The translations under genes were made by a program, and so were the position numbers. From Papaver somniferum (Eukaryota > Streptophyta > Magnoliopsida > Ranunculales > Papaveraceae), in NCBI RefSeq assembly GCF_003573695.1, contig NC_039362.1, positions 3,446,929-3,510,928 on the forward strand: 64,000 nucleotides of DNA, given 5' to 3'. Below the pieces are notes generated by a model, which did not search any database, had not been told where the DNA came from, and was given only the letters and a program-made list of their open reading frames with translations. Positions 1 to 12,100 of the stretch are shown here, piece after piece (position 1 is the stretch's first letter; each line of letters begins with the position of its first letter).

Positions 1-1528
1 GCTATAAAGTTCATGAACAAATTCGAGTGAATCAAACCGTTTTTGCTTCGACTGTGTCTTGTGTAGTTACATAAAGATCTAAGCAATTGAAAAACTCTCT
101 AACTAGTTCACTTGAGTCATTTGGACTAGTTATGGTGAAGAAGAATATGGTTGATATGAAAGTGATCATATGGCTAACCATTGGTTAACTATTGTTGAGC
201 CAACAAATGTCAATGTTTGAGTAATGTTCATAAAACCAAAATGGAACATTTCATTTGTTTGTAACAAGCTAAGTTTTCGATCTAACAGTTGAGAAATATT
301 AGCTTGAATCTAATCAGGTTTTCATCTAACGGTGAATATTGAATGCTTTGTTATTAAGCTAACATTGATTGCAAACCATGATTTGGAAGTTTAGATAAGG
401 GAAAACTCTAGCAACCGGGAAACCTAATCCCCACACCTTACGTGTGATACTAGTTGCATAGCTAGAGTCGATTCTCCTTTAACCTTTGGTTTCTTCTTCT
501 AAACCAGGTTAACGACTTAAAGACTTCATTAAGATTGTGAAGCCAGACCGATACTACTTTTCTTGTAGTTATGTGATCTGATCTTGTTGTTTCTATCATA
601 CTAGTACAATTGTAATAATTGGCTTGAGATTGATATCTCCGATAGGCAAGATAGAAAAGAAATAAAAAAAACACTTCGTCTCATCGTTTGTGATTCTGCA
701 ATATCTTTTTTCGATGCATCGATTAAGATTATTGTGAGGTGATTGATAATACTAGGTTGTTCTTCGGGAACATAAGTCTGGATTATCAATTGGTTCATGT
801 TCACCTTGATTTATCAAAAGACGGAACAAAAATCGTAGGTATATTCGTGGGAGACGGATTTATCTATTACCATAGAGTTTTCTGTGTGATACAAATTTGT
901 TTATTAAAGTCTTGGACTTTGGGTTGTAGAAACTCTTAGTTGTGGGTGAGATCAGCTAAGGGAATCAAGTACGTAGCATCCTGCTGGGATCATAGGCGTA
1001 GGAGCATAACTGTACCTTGGATCTGTGTGAGATTGATTGGGGTTCAACTACAGTCCAGACCGAAGTTAATTTGGAGTAGGCTAGAGTCTGTGGCGGCATA
1101 ATACATTGTGTGTTCAATCTAGACTAGATCCCGAGGTTTTTCTGCATTTGCGGTTTCCTCGTTAACAAAATTCTGGTGTCTGTGTTATTTCTATTCCGCA
1201 TTATATTTGTTTATATAATTGAAATATCACAGGTTGTGCGTTGTTCAATCAATTAGAATATCCGACCTTTTGGTTATTGATTTAAATTGATTGACACTTG
1301 GATATTGGTCTTTGGTACCATCCAAGTTATCTCTCTTTGATAAAGACTCGCAGATTTCTATTGCTTGAGTAAAAATCAAATCGAGAGATTGAGATATAAA
1401 CTCTTTGATATACTTTTCTCTAGATTGAGTATGACTGTCTAGTTGATTCTCTAGAAAGTATATTGGAGTTTGTCCATACAGATTGCTAAGCGAAATATTG
1501 GGTGTGGTTGTAGACCCCCACTTTTTCA
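1..1528 (+). mobile_element. 5' LTR of Copia/Sirevirus-like element A (start outside window)
   Basis: This is the downstream part of a long terminal repeat. It ends in CCCCCACTTTTTCA at 1528 and is followed two bases later by a methionine-tRNA-type primer binding site. The stretch matches, segment by segment, the inner solo LTR at 34046-36131 (for example the shared text around 34851-35000 and 35836-36131), so both belong to one family. The TG start lies outside the window. The LTR would carry the element's promoter and polyadenylation signals; I see no certain TATA box. The ORFs inside it (for example at 739-939) are chance frames. Confidence 0.85.
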
Positions 1529-1530
1529 AT

Positions 1531-1542
1531 TGGTATCAGAGC
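1531..1542 (+). other. Primer binding site of element A
   Basis: TGGTATCAGAGC at 1531-1542 is the usual plant Copia primer binding site, complementary to the 3' end of initiator methionine tRNA. It lies two bases after the LTR terminus CA and fixes the plus orientation of the element. Confidence 0.9.
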
Positions 1543-1595
1543 ATGCAAACACATTTAAAGGCCTTATAAGTCTGTGTTTGTGGCGATCTGACTCT

Positions 1596-2303
1596 ATGGA
1601 CAAAAGTGCTATCTCAATAAATGCACCACCGGATCCAGGGATTTCAGAATTCTCTTCCATGACTGATTTAATAAAATATGTAGAAGAAATTCTATATATA
1701 CCTCCACCAGGTTTAAAATCGCTTGAAGTGTTTTCAGATCTTGAAAATAAGCTTGAGAGCTTATCTCTTGATGTTGAGTTATACCTCTAGAAAGAGCAAT
1801 AATCTCTTGACAGGCTAAATCAAGTTATGATGAATAATATTTATATTGAGGTTGATATTGATTTACTAATCAGCGAGAGCAATGCTCCTCCTCTGCGTAG
1901 TCCAATTAGTTGTAACAAACTAAATGAATTACAAGAGGAGTTTAAATCTCAGTCATCTGAGTGTATCACCTCAAATCATGAATTGATTCTTTGATCAATT
2001 CCTGATACTTCCTATAAAGATAGTAGTATTGTCTTCTTTTATGAAGAAGCTAGGAGGTCTCTGTTTATCAAAAGAGTTTCCCTTTGCAGTACTAAAAACT
2101 ATCTACAGACACTGTTTTTTATAAGTTGGAAAACAAGAAATCAGAAACACAAATATTTTTGGGTTCTCTTGAAGTTCTTTGATAGACTTATTAAAACAGT
2201 GTCTTGGGTGTTTCTCAACACTACTAGATGTAAGAGTTGCTGGAAAGAAACTTTTTCTTGGTGCCATGGTAAGCAAGACATTGTTCACCTCAACACAACT
2301 TGA
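1596..2303 (+). pseudogene. Decayed leading ORF of element A (gag position)
   Basis: Starting at the ATG at 1596, 53 bases after the primer binding site, one frame stays readable for 236 codons apart from three internal stops (TAG 1788, TAA 1800, TGA 1992) and ends at TGA 2301-2303. The N-terminal part is acidic and rich in Ser and Pro; the middle is Glu/Leu-rich and could form a coiled coil; the C-terminal part is rich in Lys, Trp and Cys. Position and length suggest a gag-like protein, but I see no zinc knuckle or other recognisable motif. Three point nonsense codons without a frameshift suggest moderate age. Function is not assigned. Confidence 0.45.
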
Positions 2304-3774
2304 TTGTGTTGAAAGTGCATCCTCACTAAGAAATACCCTGTTATGTATACGGTGATGGAAGCACAAGAACTGGGGCATACATATTAAGTTGGGTATGATT
2401 TTGAATGTTTGGTAACGCGGCAGAATTCGATTGGATTCTTCTAAAAAGGTTCCTTTGTGTTTAGGTTTGAAAATAGTAGTTCAGGATGTTTGGTCTTCAT
2501 GGTACACATACCAAGTATGCATACCATCATTTAAAATCAAAATCCAGGGGTTTAAGTTCGCATACCCAGTTTGTAAACTGCTCTAAGTCATGAAAATTTG
2601 TTTGCAAACCCGTATGCATACTTGCCTGCAGACATCGATATTGGGTAAACTTGTTTTGGCCGTAATTTCTTCGTCCGACCTCGGAATGACCTCATTTTTT
2701 TTTTGCATTCTCTTCCTCTTTGAATCCTCTTCAAAATAGAGATGAAAAACCTTGAATTTGGATGAGGTAAGATTGGTATTTGTCCAGTCTCTTGTTTTTG
2801 AGTGTTTTACTCTGTTTTGTCGTACTTGTTCCACTTCTCTTGGACTTGGGAACTTGGATTATTGGAGTACTACTCTTCTAAGCTAATTTTTAGATTTTAA
2901 AAGAATGTTGTTGGTGAATCACAAAGAAGGAAGTTCAATAATGGGCAGTAGTACGCATTGTTATGGGATTCTTTAATGTTCACAATCATCCTTTGTGAAC
3001 TATGGTGCATGGTCGTTAATGACTTTGTATGTTCTTCTTTGTCAAGAAAATATTTTTATACGCCTTTGGTAGTTATTCTTGGTGTAAATCCGGGAGAAAA
3101 AATTTATTCTACCCTTTAAGGACAAATCATCTTATATGTGCATTACAAGGATATAGTTGAAAAGGATTGATTGGCTAAGGGACCTTTGAAGAAGGAAGCA
3201 TCACATTGTTCCGACACGGGACACTCTCGGGTATAGAAGTGCAATGAAGGCTCATAACTAAGTTTTCTTGATGCCTAGGAAACTTCTAATGAGAATTTAT
3301 TCTTATTTTTGAGAAGGATTACTAGAGTTTGGAATAACAATTATTGTGATTACACATAGCTATTGCCAATTTCATCTTCATGTTTTTAGATTTATTGGTT
3401 TAAATTCTAAATTTGTTTGGAAGATGATTTTTGCATTAATAATCTTTATGGTTTTATATATTGCAAATTTTGTATGGGATATGTGTGTTTGCGTCCGTGA
3501 ACTATGATTGTCTCATACCTTGTCAAAAGTAAAGTCTTTCGTAAGTCGATATGCATATATTGATAAAAGAATGAATGGAATTTTGACAAATACAAAAGTT
3601 AAGCCTATCATGTAAATTATTGATGGAAGATAGGTTACAATATTTGTTTTCAAGGATTATGTCTATTGTATGTCATTGTGCAAATGATGATGGGAAAATA
3701 GAATGAATCCTTGTGTATTCCGCAGTAATTGATCTTCCCTGATCCATATTTTGTGTATTACTGTGAAGCTCCAT

Positions 3775-4180
3775 AATGTGTCTTATGTTGAGCACTAAAC
3801 AACCAAGTTGATTATTCTTATGATTAGCCTTGTTTTTGTTCCGGAAGATAATTTATGTTGAGCATTTTTTAACTAAATTAATCATCACGTTTGGTTATTT
3901 AGTTATGACTCCGTAGGTTTTCTTATGTTTGAGCGTTCTTGACTGAGTTTATTATTTTTATGATTAACTTCATTGCTCCACAGATCCTCTTATGTGAGTA
4001 TGACCAATTAAATTGATTACTTTTGTGATTAGTTTGGTTGTGTATTTCGATTTTATTAATTATGGATTTTCTTGTGATTAATCTAATTGAGCGCTTTTAA
4101 GTCTCCATAAGTTTACTTGTGTTGAGCATATTCGGTTAAGTTAATTATGAGTTCTTTTATGGTTAACTTAATTGAATATT
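3775..4180 (+). repeat. Degenerate ~70-75 bp tandem repeat in element A
   Basis: About five to six imperfect units share the order CTTATGTTGAGCA, AACTAAGTTAATTA, TTATGATTAACTT. Clear starts lie near 3781, 3853, 3923 and 4118. The unit is AT-rich and non-coding, and sits upstream of the polypurine-tract cluster. No equivalent was noticed in element C. Confidence 0.6.
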
Positions 4181-4289
4181 TTTGGATTCAAATTCATACT
4201 TGTATGTGATTTGTCCAAAGAAATCCTTCTTTCCCTTCGAAATTAAGGTCGCTCTTGTTGTTCCTTTGGGAATGACATATTATGGGGGA

Positions 4290-4635
4290 GAGTTCATCTT
4301 GAACTTGTGCTTAATTGCCAAATCATTGTGGGGAGTGCGGATGTGGAATATTTTAGGGGTTATCTTGTATCTTTAAATTCCTTATGAATGCATTTAGCTT
4401 CGGCTTTATGATTGCATCTAAATAAGATGATATGTGTTCTTACTTTTGGTCATGAAATGTCTCTTTCGTAAATTTCATTAGGATCCCGTTCTTGTACCTT
4501 TGCCAATTTTATTAACAAAAAGGGGGAGAATTATTATGTAGTTCGCACTACAAATACATATGGTTTTCGGATCATTATGTAAGGGGAGTGGTTTCCATGT
4601 GAGATGGAGTATTGACTAAGGGGGAGTGACACATA
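4290..4635 (+). promoter_or_regulatory. Cluster of polypurine tracts upstream of the missing 3' LTR
   Basis: Repeated G-rich polypurine runs occur at about 4290 (ATGGGGGAGAG), 4518 (AAAAAGGGGGAGAA), 4582 (AAGGGGAG) and 4620 (AAGGGGGAGTG). Element C has the matching series on the minus strand in 27088-27770, the last one abutting its 3' LTR. Multiple polypurine tracts before the 3' LTR are a known Sirevirus trait; such tracts prime plus-strand DNA synthesis. Confidence 0.65.
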
Positions 4636-4734
4636 TCACCGTAGTATTGTTGTTAAAGTTATGATACAGTTGAACTTTGACGATGTGTAATGATACTATA
4701 ACACTGTATAACAATGATTGAGAACTCTTGTTTT

Positions 4735-7700
4735 CTTGGTCAAACAAGAGAAAATGTATAGATTTTATTGAGGCAAGGCTTGACAGAGCATTATACAATG
4801 AACAATGGTTAAACTCCTTTCCCTCGACTACCCTCCACCATCTTCCACCCATTGGCTCTGACCATAGCCTTATCTTGCTCAAAACCTCCCCAATTTGGAA
4901 AGACGGGGATAAAACTTTCAAATTCTTTAGATTCTTCTTGGAAGACCCAGTTGCTTAGAGGTCATCGAAGAAGCTTGGAACCTTGAAATTCAAGGAACTT
5001 CCGCTTTCGGTCTTGTTAGCAGATTAAAAAATATGAAAAACCTAATAAAAAAGTGGAAACGAGATTATTTTGGAAACATCCAGTACCACATAAAGAAAAC
5101 AACAAAAAACATTGAGTATGCTAAAAATGTCAAAAATTTACCAGATAACTCCAATGATGTTTCTAATCTCAACCTAGAACTTGAAAAATGGAGCAATTTT
5201 GAGGAAGCCATATGGAAATTAAAAGCTACAGAAAATTCTATCAAACTAGGAGATCGAAACACCGGCTTTTTCCACACATATACCAAACAAAACTTCAGGA
5301 GACTAAGGATAGATACCATAAAAGATAAATATGACAATTGGTGTCGGAGCAGAGAAGAAATTTCCAAGGTGCTCTTTTCCCACTTCTCAGAATTGGCTAC
5401 TTATGAGAAAAAACCGATCCCCTATCATATACTTGACCTGATTCCAAATCGTATCTCTAAGGAGGACAATGCCAGACTGATAGCACCTCCTCTTGAAGAA
5501 GAAATAAAATTTGTCCTTTTCGGAATGCACCCAAACAAGGCCCTGGACCTAATGGATTCCCAACCATCTTTTTCAAAAAACTGGAATTTAATTAAACATG
5601 ATCTGATAAATACCGTCACAGACTTCTTCCATGCTAAATGCCTTCTTAAGGAGTTAAATTCGACCTTTATCACCCTAATTCCTAAAATTAAATTACCTTC
5701 TTCCCTAGGAGACTTTCGACCAATCTCTCTATGCAACACGGTGTACAAAATAATCTCTAAATTGTTGGCGAATATGTTGAAACCCCTTCTAGATACTTTA
5801 ATTTCTCCCTTCCAATCGGCCTTTGTGCCAGGAAGGCAAATCTCCGACAATGTCATAATTGCTCATGAAATCATCCACACTAGGGAAAAGCTAAAAACTG
5901 GCTATGTGGGACTTAAAATCGACATGTCTAAAGCTTTCGACAGGGTAGAATGGGATTTACTTCTCCAATCCCTGAAGAGATTAGGTTTCGGGGAAAACTG
6001 GTGTGCTCTGATAGCCCAATGTATAAAAACTTCAACGCCAGCTGTCCTAATTAACAGATCTCATACTCCTTTCTTCAATCCCTCCAGAGTGCTAAGGCAA
6101 GGAGACCCCTTATCGCCTTACCTTTTCATCTTATGCATGGGATGTCTCTATAGGGTCATAAAGGATGCATAAGACAAATGAAAATCCATGGAATAAATGT
6201 AGCTAAGGAGGCACCAGCAATTGCTCATCTGATGTTTGCTGATGATCTCCTCATATTTGCTAGAGCAACAAAAAAGGAATGCAAAAATATCATTAAAATT
6301 ATAGATGCTTTCAGCACTGGCTGTGGCCAGTTGATTAACTACCAAAAATCTGGGATCTTCTTTGGTAAAAGTGTGGGAAATAAAGAAGCAATGGTGCTTA
6401 TTGATCTCATGGGAGTAGGCAGAATCAAATTAGAAGACACATATCTTGAAGTTCTGTTTTTCACCCATAGATCAAAAACACAATGTTTTGAACCTATTCT
6501 TGATAAATTAAAAGTCGTCTCCCTGGTTGGAGAGGGACAAATATCAATCCTGCTGGGAAAGTGGTCATGGTAAAACATGTCTCTGATTCCCTTGCAACAT
6601 ACCAAATGGCATGCTTTGTCATTCCAAAAAATATCACTAAGAAAATGGATGCCCTCAACAGAGAATTCTTTTGGGGGCATATGGAGGGGCAAAAAAGATG
6701 TATTTTCCCAAAAAAATGGTTAACTTTTTTCCTTCCGAAGGAAAAGGAGGACTAGGCTTCAAAAATTACTCCGACTTTAACCAGCCATGGTTATAAACCT
6801 TGTCTGGAGATTAATCCAAAACCCCGACTCCCTTTGGGGGAAATTATGAAATCAAAATACTTCAAATTTTGTTCGGCTATCCTGCTGAAAAACAAAAAAC
6901 CACCAACAATCAGTTTTTGGTTATGGAAATGTTTAGGGAAAGGTCTCAAAATAATCCAAAAAAATGCCAAATGGAAAGTGGGCAATGGAAATCTATCAAG
7001 ATTTGGAATCACAACTGGATTCCATTAAACCACACAAATATCTTATCCAAGATGATATCCGTCCCAGAATCACTAGTACTCTCACAAATGTAAACCAACT
7101 AATCAACCATAACTTGGGCTCTTGGAACTTGGACTTCATAGACCAAGTTTTCATCCCAAGAACCACTGAGAATATTAAACAAATTTCGATTGGTATCATC
7201 GCAGATGATAAAGATCATCTAATCTGGTTAACAAATAGGAATGGAGGTATTTCTGTTAGAAAAGTTTATAACTTCCTTGTCAAGTCTAGACAAGACACTG
7301 AGAGGGATACTATTAATCCTATAACTTGGGACAGGGTTTGGGGGCTCAATCTGGCGCCTAGAATTCAACTGTTTATGTGGAAAGCCATTCATAACATCCT
7401 ACCGGTAAATCATAATTTAAACAAGAAAATAAAGGACATTGCTCCTATCTGTATGCTTTGTAGGAATACGAATGAAACCATTAAACACCTTTTTCTCGAT
7501 TGTAGTTTCAGTCGTGCTGTTTGGTTTGGTATGGGAATTTCTCCTATGCATATCCAAAACAATAATAGGACGGCTGAACATTGGTTCAATTCTTGGTTTA
7601 AAAGTCAAAATTCTCATTATCCCTACCACTATCCCCTACCTGAACTATGTGCAACCATCTGTTGGTTCATTTGGAAGATTAGGTGTCAAAATAGTATCCA

Positions 7701-7809
7701 AGGTATCCAGGCAAACCCTACCTCCACCATTGCTCTCATCAAAAGTCACATGTTATCTGAACAAATGTCAGCAAAAAAATTCATTCAAATCCGAAACCCC
7801 ACTTTGTAA
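4735..7809 (+). pseudogene. 5'-truncated L1-type LINE, decayed ORF2
   Basis: The LINE begins inside the endonuclease domain (GSDHS motif near 4855) and follows with an L1-type reverse transcriptase. Visible blocks are FRPISLCNT (about 5720), KIDMSKAFDR (about 5925), QGDPLSPYLF (about 6100) and FADDLLIF (about 6238), then the thumb/connection region and a zf-RVT zinc finger CMLC...KHLFLDC (7453-7503). The catalytic Asp of FADD is retained. The frame changes at least five times (before 5033, near 6175, near 6560, near 6800 and near 6960), so it is inactive. It sits in the tail of element A. The last readable stop is at 7807-7809, while the 3' UTR may run to the poly-A-like stretch near 8355-8370. 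5' truncation is typical of target-primed reverse transcription. Confidence 0.9.
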
Positions 7810-8489
7810 CAAAGAGACGAGATGCAATTACAATACAGGAAAAAAGAATACACTATCAACATTCATACAATCCACAACAGAGACAAAAAGACAACAACTA
7901 CTTTACTAATTTTTTTGAATGAGATGGATGACATTTCAGGGGAAGCAGGAGTAACAAGCAGTTCAAACAGTTTCAGTGATGCTCAATCAGTAGGAGTCAT
8001 TGCGGCTTAAATGATGGCAAGACGAAGAAAACTGAAAGAAGTCACCCCGGAACTTGAAGATATGAAGACCAGAAAAGCGCTCAACAGAAAGATGCATAAC
8101 AATAAATAGATACAAGAACATGTTCTCTTCAACTCTCTTACAAGCTTATTTGATTACTTCATTTTTATAAGATGTAATATCTATAATAGGCCACTAAGGC
8201 AAAACTTATCTACAAAAGCAAATATCATCCTCAATCACCTGATTGTTGGTGAACATGCGATTGATATAATGTCAAAAAACACTTTACTTATGTTGCACAA
8301 TGCTAAATGAGAATTTTTCGATCCCATTTAGTCGGTTAATATAATTTTTTTTTCAAAAAAAAAATATCAAAAGTTAGCAAAATAGATAAACCAAACAATC
8401 AAAAACAAGATAAGTCTAGATGGACCTCGAAAAAATCAAAAGTTTATATTATAAAATCAATGTATGATAAGCTTAATGAGGTAGGCGCG
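7810..8489 (+). other. Probable LINE 3' tail, no gene
   Basis: Non-coding and AT-rich. It probably contains the 3' untranslated part of the upstream LINE. A run TTTTTTTTTCAAAAAAAAAA near 8346-8370 may be its decayed poly-A end. No clear target-site duplication was found, so the boundary is uncertain. Confidence 0.4.
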
Positions 8490-8760
8490 GATGTTATAAG
8501 TTTGTCTCTTCTTAAAATATTTTGGAAAGTTATGTGGAATCACTAAGAATAAAGCTTTATTTTTGAAATGTATCCAGAATGCTCTTGCAACTAACATAAA
8601 ATTATTTGGAAAAATTAAACACATGATCATTCTTGTTCAATGCGGGGTGATGAATTAGGAACAACGTAACTGCTATTTCATTGTAGATATGCTAAAGCTA
8701 TTTGGGAACAAAAACCAAACCCTATAGACTTCGACCAAGCTATTAGTATTAATGATTGAT
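8490..8760 (+). pseudogene. LINE zf-RVT fragment, heavily decayed
   Basis: One frame near 8640-8740 reads LLFHCRYAKAIWEQ, the characteristic end of the zinc-finger domain that follows plant LINE reverse transcriptases. Stops interrupt the upstream part. It differs from the LINE ending at 7809, so it is a second, older insertion or a remnant. Confidence 0.5.
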
Positions 8761-8979
8761 TTATGTTAAAGTTGGCTTATTGTTTCTGGTTCTATTATCT
8801 TTATACCTCGCGCTCTTTGAATCTCTGTTCCTGTTTATTAATGAAATACTTATCCACAAAAGAAGAAAAAAAATTAGGATTACAAATACAAATAACTGGT
8901 AGGATTTCAATAAACAATATATTTTTCTCATATTTGAAACCACCTCCTCGTATGTTACATGGGTTGAATAAGTAGTGTT

Positions 8980-9139
8980 TGTTTAAAAAGCGATTTTCTT
9001 AAAACACCCTCCTCGTTCTCTCTCTCTCATAATGTAAATTAGACCAACGTTACTTTACCCCTAAATCTGATTTTTGTCTTGATTTTATTAGCAGTAGAAA
9101 CTTGATATCAAAACACCCAACAGTTTTCCTGAAACAAAA
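8980..9139 (+). promoter_or_regulatory. Promoter/5' UTR region of the kelch gene
   Basis: The 160 bases before the start codon contain a CT-rich stretch (CGTTCTCTCTCTCTCAT around 9011-9031), a common plant 5' UTR/core-promoter feature. The context CAAAAATGAGG around 9140 has a purine at -3. No convincing TATA box was located. Confidence 0.4.
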
Positions 9140-12100
9140 ATGAGGTGGGAAAAGTTAGAGTTGAGCAATAGATTCACAGCAGAAACCAGTGTTGTTGTTG
9201 ATGGTAGGAAATCAGGTCCAGGTCCTGGTAAAAGATGGGGTCATACATGCAACTCCATTAGAGGTGGAAGATTTCTGGTTGTTTTTGGGGGTTATGGAAT
9301 GGATAACTGCCAGACTAATGATGTTCATATCTTCGATACAGGTCCGTATTTAGGGTTAATTTCAATTTTCATCTGTATTTTTAGGGTTTCTTTTTTAGGT
9401 TTTCATTTGATTGATTTTACTTATTCATTTGGTTGATTTTGTTAACTCTGAAATGTTTGCAGTTAAACAGACATGGAGTAAGCCAGTGGTGAAGGGAAAT
9501 CTACCTTCTCCAAGGGACAGTCATAGTTGTACTGCTGTGGGAGACAATCTCTTCATCTTTGGGGGTACAGATGGGAAAGTTCCGCTAAGAGATTTGCATA
9601 TTTTCGACACTTGTAAGACCCCTTCACTTACATTTAATCTTAGAGCTGTTTCCTTTTCGAGTTATATAGTACATGCAATCCTATACTTCATTCATGTGTG
9701 TGTTATAGAGGAGTAAACTAACTAGCTAACTCATTTTTCCTTATTTGAAATAACTTCTATTGAGTTGCATTAGATATGAAATGTCATTTTTTTCCTTCGA
9801 AAAAGAAAAAAAGAGTTGAAATAACTTCTAGTGAGTTCCATGAGATATTAATTTTTTGTTTCAAATGTTCACATGCTTTTGGTCCGGAAGTTTCAAAAGC
9901 ATCCCATCTCTGTCATACTTTTTCTTTTCTTATCAAATTCGTTAATGTAACTATAGATTGGTAAACTATTTTGTCTCTGTAATAGCCAGCAGTACTTGGA
10001 TTACTCCGAGTTTACGAGGTGAAGGACCAGAGCCACGTGAAGGACATAGTGCTGCACTAGTGGGCAAACGACTTTTTATATTTGGGGGATGTGGAAAAGA
10101 TAATTCATCTGAAGTTTACTATAATGATCTCTACATACTGGATACTGGTAAGTTCTTTGTTTATGGAGATGCTCTAAGATTAAAGCATGAAGATATGATG
10201 AATGCCTTCTGTGAGTTTATTTGTCTCTTGGTACGTATCACCTGATTACCTGGACCATGGGTAAGAGGATTATGGATGAAATGATGTGATGCATAGGTCC
10301 TTTTTTGCGACCCTTTTTGCTGTGGTTCTTTCTTTTTCGGCTTTAGTTATTTCTACACCAAAAATTGTATGTTACAGGCTTAACACAGTGTGCAAGTTTT
10401 ACTGAAATTTGTTATCATCTTTCCACGTTATAGCTGTGCTAAGTTGGATGGTATTAGGAGGATAGCTAGAAATATTATTAAACTTCTTTTCCTTCTTGAC
10501 TTTTGCAGAGACTTTAGTATGGAGACGTGCTGTAACGTCTGGAACACCACCGTCTGCACGAGATAGTCACACTTGTTCAGCATGGAAGCACAAAATTGTT
10601 GTCATCGGTGGTGAAGATGCGTCAGATTATTATTTGTCTGATGTTCATATTCTCGATACAGGTCACTGATTTACATTAATGGCGCTTGGCACTCTAAATA
10701 GCGATGATGCATTTTCATATGATTTTCTCTTACTTGGATTTTTGAACCATAATATAATATGGTTCATAAGTTTGATCTGTTTCAGTTTCATTCTTCTCAA
10801 GCCTTTTCTTATTGTTTTCAACAGATAGTCTTATATGGAAGGAGTTGAGCAACGCGTGCTGGATACTACCTGCACGTGCAGGCCATTCTACTGTTGCTTT
10901 GGGGAAACACTTGTTTATCTTCGGTGGATTTACAGATGACCGAAATCTTTACGATGATCTTCATGTGCTAAATTTGGGTATGTAGAAATTTATTATTACT
11001 TTTTGTTAGCCTTTTCATTTCTTTAGAGACGGAGTTGGATATTACCTTTTATCAAGCATTTAGCATTTTGAGAAACTTTTTATGATGAAATTATGTCTTC
11101 TTTCATCTTCAAAAGACAAAAGTTATAGAACCAGCTTATTATACTTGTTGGAGAAGCTTGATATGAGGGGTCTTTGTGATAGATTTCTGGAATCTAGTCA
11201 ATATGAGGAACACAAGCTGAAAGACTCTGTAGACGATAGTGCACTGACTATAATCCAATTTGTCTGAAAAACATGGCAGTCTTGAGAAGATTCCGTGGTA
11301 AATTAGTGGAACTTAATGGGAAACTAGGATTATAAAGAGAAACCTGGTGAAAGTATTTCGCTACATTCTTTTTTTTCAAAATAGTCCTTGTAACAATTTT
11401 TCAAGTCACCTTGTCAGTCCATCCATTTAGTTCCTTGTAATGGAAGAAAATTTTCATTGAATTTGAGATTGTAGAAGCTAAACTTGACGACAAATTAATG
11501 TAGGACAGATTTCTTGCCTTGGTTATGTCAAATACAACAATCATGTAAACAATAAAATATATACTACAGCAGTAAAGTCCAGGTCCGGTCCTAACTTATT
11601 TACATCTTCCCAATCAATAATAATTACTGGTACTTTCAGTTTGATCTGTTTTAATCATCTTCAGCTTTACGCAGATTTTGTCACATGGTAAATTGTAGGT
11701 CATGAGCCAGATCTTGGTTACTAAACAAATTTGAAATTCCAGGTCACGGGGTTAATTTTAGGTCACATGGCAATTTTAGGGTCACGGGGGCATACTTTTG
11801 TCCACGAATCAGATTTGGATCACAAGCAATTTGGGTCACGAAGAATTTCTTTGGAACTTTGCAGCTCTTATTTGTCTGTATAAGAGGAACGTGCTGAATG
11901 TTTTTCCATTTGAGATTCTTTTGTTTTGTTAGAGGGGTTGGGAAGTTGGATTGCTTAATCTGGATTTAGTATATCTAACATGTGAACAACCAGTTATTCA
12001 TATTTATTATTTCAAACAGTACTTTTTGTTTCTCTGGACATGCTTCTGGACTTTTGAACCTAATGTACGTGTTTTGTGTATAAGCAGAGAGTGGAAATTG

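Larger units (their letters stand above)
1529..4734 (+). mobile_element. Interior of non-autonomous LTR element A
   Basis: The region between the primer binding site and a LINE insertion has no integrase, reverse transcriptase or RNase H in any frame, so the element could move only with proteins supplied in trans. It holds one decayed leading ORF (1596-2303), palindrome-like blocks around 2500-2640, a degenerate tandem repeat at 3775-4180 and several polypurine tracts at 4290-4635. From about 4490 to 4734 it aligns with the reverse complement of 27340-27545 in element C, showing common ancestry. The remaining 3' end and the 3' LTR are not found after the LINE. Confidence 0.75.

Noticed and set aside
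10978..12087. Additional gene in the long kelch intron 5
   Set aside because: The 11082-11267 frame and others are short and featureless. Some GGTCAC-type short repeats occur at 11697-11840, but nothing supports a gene or transposon.
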